DNA from: Dyella sp. RRB7
Lineage (GTDB): Bacteria > Pseudomonadota > Gammaproteobacteria > Xanthomonadales > Rhodanobacteraceae
DNA: 64,000 nt
Assembly (NCBI RefSeq): GCF_022761115.1
Contig: NZ_JAKWJS010000010.1
Location: forward strand, 1-64,000
Reading direction: 5' to 3'
This document shows, in pieces, positions 47,782-55,120 of this stretch. A program made the translations under genes and the position numbers. How positions within the stretch are numbered: the stretch's first letter is position 1; every line of letters begins with the position of its first letter. The notes below the pieces were generated by a model. That model ran no database searches. It saw only the letters and a list, made by a program, of their open reading frames with translations, and was not told the origin of the DNA.

Positions 47782-49014
47782 ATGAGCCTGCCCGATATCG
47801 CCGATTCCCTGCCCCCCGTGCTGCGCGACCAGCCCATTGAACGCGTGACGCGGGACGGCGTGGAATACGTCGTGCTGGGCACGGCCCACGTCTCACGCGC
47901 CAGCGTGGAGGCGGTGGAGGCGCTGCTGGCGCATGAGACTTTCGATGCCGTCGCGGTGGAATTGTGCGACAGCCGCGCGCAGGGCATGCGCGATCCGGAT
48001 GCGTTCAAGCAGATGGACCTGTTCCAGGTGATCCGCCAGGGCAAGGCCGGCATGGTAGCGGCCAGCCTGGTGCTGTCCTCGTTCCAGAAACGACTGGCCG
48101 AGCAATACGGCATCCAGCCCGGCGCCGAGATGAAGGCGGCGATGGATGGCGCCGACCAGCGCGCGCTGCCCACCTGGCTGGTGGACCGCGAAGTCGGCAC
48201 CACCTTGCGGCGCGCCTGGCACAGCGTGGGCTTCTGGCAACGCTTCGGCCTGCTCGGCGGCCTCATTGCCAGCGTGTTCGAACGTCAGGCGATCGAAGAA
48301 TCGGAAATCGAAAAGCTCAAGCAAGGCGACATGCTGGAGAGCGCCTTCAGCGAATTCGCCACCAACTCGGCGCCGCTCTACCGCAGCCTGATCGGCGAAC
48401 GCGATGCCTACATGGCCGCGCGCCTGCGCGAACAAGCCACCCGGGCCGGCTTTGGCGAAGGCCGCCGCGTGCTGGTAGTGATCGGCGCCGGCCACCTCAA
48501 GGGCCTGTGCGAACTGCTGCGCACCCAGCAGCGCGATCCATCCGTCGAGGCGGCCGAGCTGGCCGCGCTGCCACCCAAGGCGCGCTGGCCCAAATGGCTG
48601 GCCCTCGGCCTGGTGCTGGCCGTGTTTGTCGCCATCGGCTTCGCCTTCCATCGCGATACCTCGCTGGGCACGGCCGCCTTGCGTGACTGGATTCTCTACA
48701 CCGGCTGCTTCTCGGCGCTGGGCGCCATCATCGCCGGCGCGCATCCGCTCAGCATCCTGGCCGCGTTTATCGCTGCGCCCATCAAGCCCTTCCGCCCCGG
48801 CATTCCTTCCGGCGGCATCAGCGCCATGGTCGAGGCGTGGGTGCGCCGTCCGCGCGTGGCCGACTTCGAGACGCTACGCGACGACATCGGCCACTGGAGC
48901 GGCTGGTGGAAGAACCGCGTGGCGCGCACGCTGCTCAACTTCTTCCTGGTCAGCTTCGGCACCATCATCGGCGAGTACACCGCCGGCATTCATATCTTCA
49001 AGAGCCTGTTCTGA
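47782..49014 (+). CDS. TraB/PrgY-family membrane protein
   Basis: The 410-residue protein has the TraB domain (about 20-240) with VVLGTAHVSRASVEAV, a DAVAVELCDSR motif and the GAGHLKGLCELL motif. Three or so membrane helices follow at the C-terminus (about 275-410, WLALGLVLAVFVAIGFAF and others). Enterococcal TraB/PrgY removes pheromone peptides and the fold is related to metalloproteases of the Tiki group. The substrate of proteobacterial members is unknown. The ATG at 47782 places the domain at the usual distance. It is convergent with the chitinase gene. Confidence 0.9.
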   Translation: MSLPDIADSLPPVLRDQPIERVTRDGVEYVVLGTAHVSRASVEAVEALLAHETFDAVAVELCDSRAQGMRDPDAFKQMDLFQVIRQGKAGMVAASLVLSSFQKRLAEQYGIQPGAEMKAAMDGADQRALPTWLVDREVGTTLRRAWHSVGFWQRFGLLGGLIASVFERQAIEESEIEKLKQGDMLESAFSEFATNSAPLYRSLIGERDAYMAARLREQATRAGFGEGRRVLVVIGAGHLKGLCELLRTQQRDPSVEAAELAALPPKARWPKWLALGLVLAVFVAIGFAFHRDTSLGTAALRDWILYTGCFSALGAIIAGAHPLSILAAFIAAPIKPFRPGIPSGGISAMVEAWVRRPRVADFETLRDDIGHWSGWWKNRVARTLLNFFLVSFGTIIGEYTAGIHIFKSLF

Positions 49015-49021
49015 AGACACG

Positions 49022-49053
49022 GCCATCGCCCCGGCTTTCACCAGGGCGATGGC
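49022..49053. terminator. Hairpin between TraB and chitinase genes
   Basis: GCCATCGCCC and GGGCGATGGC form a 10-bp stem with a 12-base loop. It lies in the 48-base gap between converging genes. There is no T-run, so termination is probable but not certain. Confidence 0.5.
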
Positions 49054-49062
49054 AAGCGGCTT

Positions 49063-50226
49063 TCAGTGCGCCCGCAACGACTGATCGAGCACGTCCAGCA
49101 GTTCCTCGTTGCGGTCCAGGCTGTGCTCCCAATACATCACTCCACCCAGGCCCTTCGCCTTGACGAAGGCCGCCTTGGCGCGCAGTGACTGGGGATCTTC
49201 ATAGGTGATGAAGGTGTGGGTGGCGGCATTCCACAAATACGGCGCCTGCGCCCGTGCATCCCAGTGCCGCACATAGCCGTTCTTGTCGATGTCGTTGGCG
49301 ACCAGTTCGCTCCATGACGGCGAGCCCTCGTACTTGGCGTACTTCTGTTGCAAGCCATCGTGCTGCGGATCGACGCCGGTGAAGGCACGCCCATAGAACG
49401 CGACACCGAGATTGAGCTTCTTCGCCGGCACGCCCGCCGCCAGGAATTGCGCGACGGCCTTGTCGCCCGCACGGTCATCTCCTGGGGCAAGCGTCGACAG
49501 GTGCAGTCCCGCGTGATGGCCCGTGGTGGGCGTGAGGCTGTTGTGGAAGTCGTAGGTCATCAGGTTGATCCAGTCGAGCGAGCGCCCCACCCGCTCCAGC
49601 TCGATGCCCTGCACGAACTCGCCATCGGCTGCGGCAATGGTCAACAGGTAATGGCGACCGCCATGGGCGGCACCGAACTGGTCCAGCCGCGCACGCAGGG
49701 TTTCCAGCAGCAGGCTGAAATTGCGCCGGTCTTCCGGCCGGTGGCTGATGCCGGCACCCGGCAGCGTGGGGTATTCCCAATCGAGATCGACGCCGTCGAC
49801 ATCGTATTTGTCGATCAACGCGGCGGCGCTGTCGGCCATGCGCTGGCGGGTGGCATCGGTCAGCGCCACGTCGGAAAAATAATCCGCGCCCCAGCCACCG
49901 ATGGACACCACCACTTTCAGGTTCGGGTTGCTCTTGCGCAGGCCCACCAAGGCGGCCAACGTTTGATCCGCCGTGGGACTGGGCAAAACCACATCGCCCT
50001 TGGGCTCGAGTCGCGCGAAGGCGTAATTGACGACGTCGAGCTTGTTCGCGCTCACCGTCGGCAGGGGCTTGGCATCGGCCACGTATCCGACGATGCGATA
50101 GTGCGCCGAGGCATCGGCCGCGAAAGCCGGTGTGCCGCTCCCGAACATGCCCAGTACCAGCAGCGGCAAGGCAAGCCCGCGCCATCTGCTACGGCCGCGC
50201 GGCCACCCATGATTCCCCTTCGACAT
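49063..50226 (-). CDS. Secreted GH18 chitinase
   Basis: The 387-residue protein is a family 18 glycoside hydrolase that cleaves chitin. A signal peptide (about 1-36, ending GTPAFAADA) exports it. The catalytic motif DGVDLDWEYP lies at 144-153 with Glu151 as proton donor. Upstream is KVVVSIGGWG (about 104-113), and the substrate-binding MTYDFHN and MYWEHSLD near the C-terminus complete the barrel. There is no separate chitin-binding domain. The ATG at 50226 was chosen because GGGAGAGGG lies just upstream. It is a single gene between TraB and the divergent cytochrome genes. Confidence 0.93.
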   Translation of the reverse strand: MSKGNHGWPRGRSRWRGLALPLLVLGMFGSGTPAFAADASAHYRIVGYVADAKPLPTVSANKLDVVNYAFARLEPKGDVVLPSPTADQTLAALVGLRKSNPNLKVVVSIGGWGADYFSDVALTDATRQRMADSAAALIDKYDVDGVDLDWEYPTLPGAGISHRPEDRRNFSLLLETLRARLDQFGAAHGGRHYLLTIAAADGEFVQGIELERVGRSLDWINLMTYDFHNSLTPTTGHHAGLHLSTLAPGDDRAGDKAVAQFLAAGVPAKKLNLGVAFYGRAFTGVDPQHDGLQQKYAKYEGSPSWSELVANDIDKNGYVRHWDARAQAPYLWNAATHTFITYEDPQSLRAKAAFVKAKGLGGVMYWEHSLDRNEELLDVLDQSLRAH

Positions 50227-50333
50227 ACCCTCTCCCTTTCGTTTGTATCCGGCACGGCCAAGCCGCGCATCCGAGTGCATCTAGCGACCATCGTGAACCC
50301 GCTTACCGATGCAGATCAGTGGCTTGCGACATG

Positions 50334-50363
50334 TTGTCCGTTTGTGAATGCAACCACTATACT
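50334..50363 (+). promoter_or_regulatory. Candidate sigma-70 promoter of the cytochrome genes
   Basis: TTGTCC and TATACT are separated by 18 bases, matching the consensus at four and five positions. Transcription would start near 50370, about 42 bases before the first cytochrome start codon. Confidence 0.55.
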
Positions 50364-50411
50364 TTTGAGACTATTCACCATGTACCAGCCGGAATCGTGG
50401 GGACAAACTTG

Positions 50412-50735
50412 ATGACTCGACTGCAACTGCTTGGCCTGACCGTGGCCGCAGCTCTTCTCGCCACTGCCAGTGTGCATGCCGAGGGCGACAAGAGTGCCGG
50501 ACGCAAGTTGATCTACACCTGCAATGGCTGCCACGGCGTACCGGGCTATGCCAATGCGTACCCGAACTATCCGGTGCCGCGCATCGCAGGCCAGAACGAG
50601 CAGTACATCGTCAATGCCTTGCACGAGTACAAGAGCGGCGAGCGCAGCCACCCGACGATGACCGCGCAGGCGCAGAGTCTGTCCGACAAGGACATCGACG
50701 ATATCGCCGCCTATCTCTCCAGCCTCGCCAAGTAA
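50412..50735 (+). CDS. Periplasmic class I cytochrome c (small)
   Basis: The 107-residue protein has a Sec signal peptide (about 1-24, LLGLTVAAALLATASVHAEG) and one heme-binding motif CNGCH near residue 36. The axial methionine is probably in HPTMTAQAQSL. The class I fold ends in DIAAYLSSL. The ATG at 50412 has GGGGA about ten bases upstream. A second cytochrome follows 18 bases downstream on the same strand. Such pairs shuttle electrons in the periplasm to terminal oxidases or peroxidases; the partner is not evident. Confidence 0.9.
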   Translation: MTRLQLLGLTVAAALLATASVHAEGDKSAGRKLIYTCNGCHGVPGYANAYPNYPVPRIAGQNEQYIVNALHEYKSGERSHPTMTAQAQSLSDKDIDDIAAYLSSLAK

Positions 50736-50753
50736 GCCAAGGACCTCTAACGC

Positions 50754-51107
50754 ATGAAACGTGCGCTCACCCTGCTTTCATTCGGCGCCGTGCTGGCGTT
50801 CGCTTCCACCCAGCTGCTGGCCGCCGGCAACATCGAGAACGGCAAGCAAAAGGCCGCCACCTGCTTCGCCTGCCACGGCACCGACGGCAATGCGGTCGAT
50901 CCGCAGTACCCGCGCCTGGCCGGCCAGTACAACGAGTACATCCAGCAGGCCTTGCACGAATACAAGACCGGCCAGCGCGACAACGCGATCATGAAGGGCT
51001 TCGTCGCCACACTGTCCGACCAGGACATCCAGGATGTCGCCGCCTACTTCTCGAGCCTGCCGACCAAGCTCGATACCCTGCAAGGCCACATCCAGGGCGA
51101 CAAGTAA
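50754..51107 (+). CDS. Periplasmic class I cytochrome c (small)
   Basis: The 117-residue product has a signal peptide (about 1-23, ending LLAAGN) and a single CFACH heme site near residue 37. A probable axial methionine lies in NAIMKGFVATL. It resembles the preceding cytochrome in size, motif order and the final DVAAYFSSL helix, so the pair probably arose by duplication. It lies 18 bases downstream of its partner and ends before a terminator. Confidence 0.92.
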   Translation: MKRALTLLSFGAVLAFASTQLLAAGNIENGKQKAATCFACHGTDGNAVDPQYPRLAGQYNEYIQQALHEYKTGQRDNAIMKGFVATLSDQDIQDVAAYFSSLPTKLDTLQGHIQGDK

Positions 51108-51133
51108 TCGCCTTCGCTGTTCCGGCATGAGCA

Positions 51134-51165
51134 AGAAGGCGCGCTTGAAGCGGGCCTTCTTTTTG
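51134..51165 (+). terminator. Rho-independent terminator of the cytochrome genes
   Basis: AAGAAGGC and GCCTTCTT form an 8-bp outer stem with an inner CGCTT/AAGCG stem, followed by a T-run. It lies 27 bases after the second cytochrome stop and also faces the end of nfuA. Confidence 0.85.
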
Positions 51166-51182
51166 ACCGAGGGCCGAGCCGC

Positions 51183-51791
51183 CTAACCTAGCGCCGACTG
51201 CCCTTCGTGCTTCTTGTAGTACGGATTGCTGCCGCCGCTGTGATCGGTGGCATCGCGCACCTCGGTGATCTCGGGCACGCGCTCACGCAGCGTCTTCTCC
51301 ACGCCGTTCTTCAAGGTGACGTCGACCATGCCGCAGCCATGGCAGCCGCCACCGAACTGCAGCAGCACCACGCCGTTGGCGTCCACTTCCAGCAGGCTCA
51401 CGCGCCCGCCATGCGAGGCGATCTTGGGATTGACCTCCGCCTCCAGCACGTAGCGCACCCGTTCGATCAGGCCGGCTTCCTGCCCCGGGATCTCGCCCTT
51501 GATGCGCGGTGCACGAATATTGAGCTGGCCACCCGTAGCGTTCGTCTCGAAATCGATGGTGGCATCTTCCAGCCAGCGGGCGCTGTCGCCTTCGACGTGG
51601 AATTCAAAGCCGTCGCAAACGATGGTCCATTCCTGGCCGGTCAGTTCATCCGGCTCCACGAACTCCAGTTCGCAATTGGCCGCGGGGGTGCCCGGGGCGG
51701 TCACGCGCAAACGGATGCCCAGCCCGTCAATGCCTTGCTGGGACAGCAGCCGCAGGAAATGCCGCTGTGCGCGCTCTGAAATATCAATCAT
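51183..51791 (-). CDS. nfuA: Fe-S biogenesis protein NfuA
   Basis: NfuA carries and delivers 4Fe-4S clusters under stress. The 202-residue protein has an A-type-like N-terminal domain that has lost the cluster cysteines (about 5-95) and a C-terminal Nfu domain with FGGGCHGCGMVD, where Cys150 and Cys153 bind the cluster. The ATG at 51791 has GGAG five bases upstream. It is divergent from phhB and convergent with the cytochromes. Confidence 0.95.
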   Translation of the reverse strand: MIDISERAQRHFLRLLSQQGIDGLGIRLRVTAPGTPAANCELEFVEPDELTGQEWTIVCDGFEFHVEGDSARWLEDATIDFETNATGGQLNIRAPRIKGEIPGQEAGLIERVRYVLEAEVNPKIASHGGRVSLLEVDANGVVLLQFGGGCHGCGMVDVTLKNGVEKTLRERVPEITEVRDATDHSGGSNPYYKKHEGQSALG

Positions 51792-51930
51792 GTCTACTCC
51801 AACTAAACCCCGGCCAGGCCGGGAATACAGCACCATTTTAGTCCTGTTTCGTCTTCGCTGCTTGCTTTTGACTTTTGCGCGCCAAGCTTCGACGCTTCGC
51901 ACCTTTCTCTTCAGCACGGAATCCTTCGCC

Positions 51931-52272
51931 ATGAGCCTCAGCCAACTCGCCAGTCAGCACTGCACGCCGCGCAAGGGCAAGGAACACGCGCTGGATGCGT
52001 CCAAGGTCACCGAGCTGCTCGGGTCGCTGCCGGGCTGGCAGGTCAGCCATGACGGCAAGGCCATCATCAAGGACTTCACGTTCCACGACTTCCACCATAC
52101 GCTCGGCTTTATCAATGCGGTGGGCTTCATGGCCAACCAAGAAGACCATCATCCGGACCTGGAAGCCGGCTACGGTCATTGCCAGGTGCTATGGTCGACC
52201 CACGACGTCGGCGGGCTCTCGCTCAATGACTTCATCTGCGCTGCGCGTGTCGAGGCCTTGCTCGAGCGTTGA
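51931..52272 (+). CDS. phhB: 4a-hydroxytetrahydrobiopterin dehydratase
   Basis: PhhB regenerates the pterin cofactor of aromatic amino acid hydroxylases and is sometimes called PCD/DCoH. The 113-residue product has FTFHDFHHTLGFINAVG and the histidine pair of QEDHHPDLEAGYG, followed by LSLNDFICAARVE. Residues 1-20 are a short N-terminal extension. The ATG at 51931 gives the family length. No phenylalanine hydroxylase gene is nearby. Its last four bases overlap the TTG start of the downstream membrane protein. Confidence 0.93.
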   Translation: MSLSQLASQHCTPRKGKEHALDASKVTELLGSLPGWQVSHDGKAIIKDFTFHDFHHTLGFINAVGFMANQEDHHPDLEAGYGHCQVLWSTHDVGGLSLNDFICAARVEALLER

Positions 52273-53798
52273 GCACGCCGCACGCCATCCGCCGCATCGC
52301 CACCGCCGTGGGCTTTTTGCTCGCGGCGGCCGTGCTGTTCTGGGCGATGGCGGCCCTGTCGGCCTGGATCACCCGCGGTCAGCTGCTGCGCGATGCCCGC
52401 CATCAATGGGCAACCCTGCGCGAAGGCCAGCCGCTGTGGCAATGGTCCCTGCGCTATCCCAGCGATCTGGTGGCGGGCCGCGTTTTTGGTCAGGCCGATG
52501 TCGCCCGCGACGGCAGTGGCCTGCGCTTCACCAGCCGTGATGGCTCCCCGTTCGAACTGGGCCTGCCGCTAACCGGACCGGTGGATCTTCGTCACTGGCC
52601 CCTGCTCCGCCTGCAACTGCAAAGCAGCACCGATGGCCTGCTGGGCCTGAGTTACCAGGCGGACGAATCCAGCGACGCCTGCGTCGCCACCGATGCGCGG
52701 CGGATCTCCCCGGGTGTGACCGAACTCTTGATCGATCTGCGTGCGCTGAATTGGCACTCCGCCCAAGGAGCGGGCTGCCAGCCCCCGGACGTCGTCACTT
52801 ATATGTTGCGCCTGCGCCCGCAACTGCCGGCGCACGCCACGCTGCATCTCGCACAGGCCACCCTTGTCGCCAGCCAGCCGCCTTCGCCACCGGCCGCTAT
52901 CGATGCCGATGCCGCCGACATCCGGCTGCCGGCCACGCACAGCGTCGCCGACACGCTGGCCACCGTCGCCGCCCCGCCTGGCACGCCACTGGTACGCCTG
53001 CCGGCCGATGCCTCGGCCGAGTCCATGCTGTCCCTGCGCGACCGGGTGCGCCAGCATTGGCCGGCCGCCCTGATCGTGCCCTGGGGGCAGCCGCTATCCG
53101 CGATCCGCACCGACGCCATGCCAGCCTGGCTGGACGGGGCGGTCTGCGGCATCTACCTGGCCTGCTTGCTGTGGCTTGCCTGGCGGCAGACCCGCGAAGT
53201 CAGCCATCCCTGGATCGAGGTGGCCGCCATCGCCGCCGGCCCGCTATGGCTGATCGCCGGTCTGCGTTGGGGGCCTCACGTTTCTATTCCCGGCGTCATC
53301 GCCTTCATCGCCGCGCTCGTCTATGCCGGCCAGGGCGAATGGCGACGACGGCCGGTCGCCTGGTCCTGGTGGGGGCGAAGCTGGGCCGACTGGCTGTGGC
53401 CACTGGTGCCGCTGCCGGTCGCCGCCGCCCTGACCCTGGCCGACGGCCACCGCCTGGTTCGACTCGACACCGGCCACATACTGGCCTATCTGGCCTGGGC
53501 TCTGCTGCAGCAGTGGGCGATGCTGGCCGTGGTAATGGGGCGGCTACAGCATACGCGGCTGCCACAGCCGGTGATCGTGCTGATCACCGCCGGGCTATTC
53601 GGGTTGCTGCATACCCCCAACGGATCGTTGATGCAGCTGTGCCTGGCGGCCGAACTATGGTGGGCGTGGCGCTTCCTGCGTTCGCCCCGACTGGTGCCGA
53701 TTGCCCTGGCCCACGCGGCCAGCGCGCTGCTGGTCGAGAGCGGGCTGACCGGCCACCTGCTGCGCTCACTTGAGGTCAGTGCGCGCTTTTTCCAGTAG
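52269..53798 (+). CDS. CPBP-like membrane protein with altered active site
   Basis: The 509-residue protein has one N-terminal membrane helix (about 10-32) and a periplasmic beta-rich region (about 40-215) of unknown type. The C-terminal membrane half (about 290-509) resembles CPBP/CAAX intramembrane proteases. The second and third motifs are present as FGLLH (444-448) and a His at 482 (ALAHAAS). The first motif, normally Glu-Glu-x-x-x-Arg, reads QQWAML (414-419). If the alignment is right, the catalytic Glu is lost and the protein may be inactive or repurposed. It starts at TTG overlapping the phhB stop by four bases, and its end overlaps convergent rluC by 33 bases. The family call is moderate. 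Confidence 0.6.
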   Translation: MSTPHAIRRIATAVGFLLAAAVLFWAMAALSAWITRGQLLRDARHQWATLREGQPLWQWSLRYPSDLVAGRVFGQADVARDGSGLRFTSRDGSPFELGLPLTGPVDLRHWPLLRLQLQSSTDGLLGLSYQADESSDACVATDARRISPGVTELLIDLRALNWHSAQGAGCQPPDVVTYMLRLRPQLPAHATLHLAQATLVASQPPSPPAAIDADAADIRLPATHSVADTLATVAAPPGTPLVRLPADASAESMLSLRDRVRQHWPAALIVPWGQPLSAIRTDAMPAWLDGAVCGIYLACLLWLAWRQTREVSHPWIEVAAIAAGPLWLIAGLRWGPHVSIPGVIAFIAALVYAGQGEWRRRPVAWSWWGRSWADWLWPLVPLPVAAALTLADGHRLVRLDTGHILAYLAWALLQQWAMLAVVMGRLQHTRLPQPVIVLITAGLFGLLHTPNGSLMQLCLAAELWWAWRFLRSPRLVPIALAHAASALLVESGLTGHLLRSLEVSARFFQ

Positions 53799-54779
53799 AT
53801 ATTCCTGCAGGCGTCGAATCTTTTTTCCTTTTACAGCAAGTACATCCAGGAAGCTCTTCAAGTCATCTGGCAGTGGCGCGGAGAAGCTGTAGGCGCGATC
53901 ATCCAGCTCGAAGCTCATGTGCGAGGCATGCAGGAACATCCGCTGCAGGCCCAGCTCCTTGAACAGCTTGTTCATCTCCTTGTCGCCGTATTTCGGGTCG
54001 CCCGCCAGCGGGTGACCGATATGCGCGGCGTGCACGCGGATCTGGTGCGTGCGCCCGGTACCCAATGTGGCCTGCATCAGGCGAGCCGCCGGATACTGCT
54101 CCATCTCCTGGAAAAAAGTGAGCGATGGCTTGCCGTTATCGGACACTCTTACCATGCGTTCTCCGCCCTGGAGCACCGACTTGAGCAGCGGCGCATTGAC
54201 GTTGAACTTGGCCTTGGAGGGGTGGCCGACCATCAGGCAGAGGTACTGCTTGGTCACCGAGCCCTCGCGGATGGCCGCCTGCAGGCCGGTCAGGCCGGCG
54301 CGGGTCTTGGCGAACACCAGCACGCCGCTGGTATCGCGGTCGAGGCGATGGACCAGCTCCAGGTGCTCGTTCGGGCGGGCGGCCCGCAGCAACTCGATGG
54401 CGCCGTGGCTGATGCCGCTGCCGCCGTGGCTGGCAATGCCGGCAGGCTTGTCGATCGCCAGAAAGTGCTTGTCCTCGAAAATGATCGCATCGGCCACCGC
54501 CGTCACCATGCCGGCCGCCGGTGCCCGGTCGTCGGCCTTTTCGGCCGTGCGCACCGGCGGAATCCGCAAGGTATCGCCGGCCGCGAGACGGGTATCGGGC
54601 TTGGCCCGCTTGCCGTTCACCCTTACCTGGCCGGTACGCAGCAGGCGGTAAATCATGCTCTTGGGCACCCCCTTGAGCAGGGTCATCAGCGCATTGTCGA
54701 TGCGCTGACCGTCCCGCTCGGGGCCAATCGCGACTTGACGCACACCTTGAGGTGCGTCTGGGGAAGTTGCCGTCTGCAT
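53766..54779 (-). CDS. rluC: 23S rRNA pseudouridine synthase C
   Basis: RluC makes pseudouridines 955, 2504 and 2580 in 23S rRNA. The 337-residue protein has an S4 domain (about 22-75, SMIYRLLRTGQVRVNGKR) and a RluA-type catalytic domain with HRLDRDTSG carrying the catalytic Asp. GRTHQIRVHAAHIGHPLAGD follows. It is divergent from rne across 341 bases, the same order as in E. coli. Its end overlaps the CPBP-like gene by 33 bases in convergent orientation. Confidence 0.95.
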   Translation of the reverse strand: MQTATSPDAPQGVRQVAIGPERDGQRIDNALMTLLKGVPKSMIYRLLRTGQVRVNGKRAKPDTRLAAGDTLRIPPVRTAEKADDRAPAAGMVTAVADAIIFEDKHFLAIDKPAGIASHGGSGISHGAIELLRAARPNEHLELVHRLDRDTSGVLVFAKTRAGLTGLQAAIREGSVTKQYLCLMVGHPSKAKFNVNAPLLKSVLQGGERMVRVSDNGKPSLTFFQEMEQYPAARLMQATLGTGRTHQIRVHAAHIGHPLAGDPKYGDKEMNKLFKELGLQRMFLHASHMSFELDDRAYSFSAPLPDDLKSFLDVLAVKGKKIRRLQEYLLEKARTDLK

Positions 54780-54807
54780 TGAAAAAAACCTGGCGAAATA
54801 GGATACT
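54779..54807 (+). promoter_or_regulatory. Candidate sigma-70 promoter of rne
   Basis: TTGAAA and GATACT are separated by 17 bases and match the consensus at five and four positions. It lies directly at the divergent rluC start. Transcription from it would give a leader of about 305 bases, comparable to the long autoregulatory leader of E. coli rne. Confidence 0.55.
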
Positions 54808-55120
54808 CGGCGGGCGCTACGTCCCGCCCTGCCGAAGTTTCGGAGTGGAGTCGGGGCGCCCGCCCGTGACGTCGGCGAGGATAGCGCCGGTCGCCTTCTC
54901 TGGCAGCCGGTCGCTGCTCCCTTTCATCGTAACGGTTCGGGTGGTCGTTGTCCGGTTCCATGGGGTTCCGGGGCGACTGGCGTATTGCCACGAATCATCC
55001 CGGGACCGGAAACGGTACCGTCATGTTGCCGCTTAACCGCTGCGGCGCGATCCCCGGCAGGCCGCCGACAACCGGCGCCACCAGGGCACGCGACGCGCGG
55101 CAAGCCGAGGAAAAATTACA
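54808..55120 (+). promoter_or_regulatory. Long rne messenger leader
   Basis: About 310 bases lie between the candidate promoter and the rne start with no coding frame. GC-rich inverted repeats are visible, for example GGCGGGC/GCCCGCC and ACCGG/CCGGT blocks. In E. coli a structured leader lets RNase E cut its own messenger to set its level. A similar role here is inferred from position and length. AGGAAAAA precedes the start codon. Confidence 0.45.
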
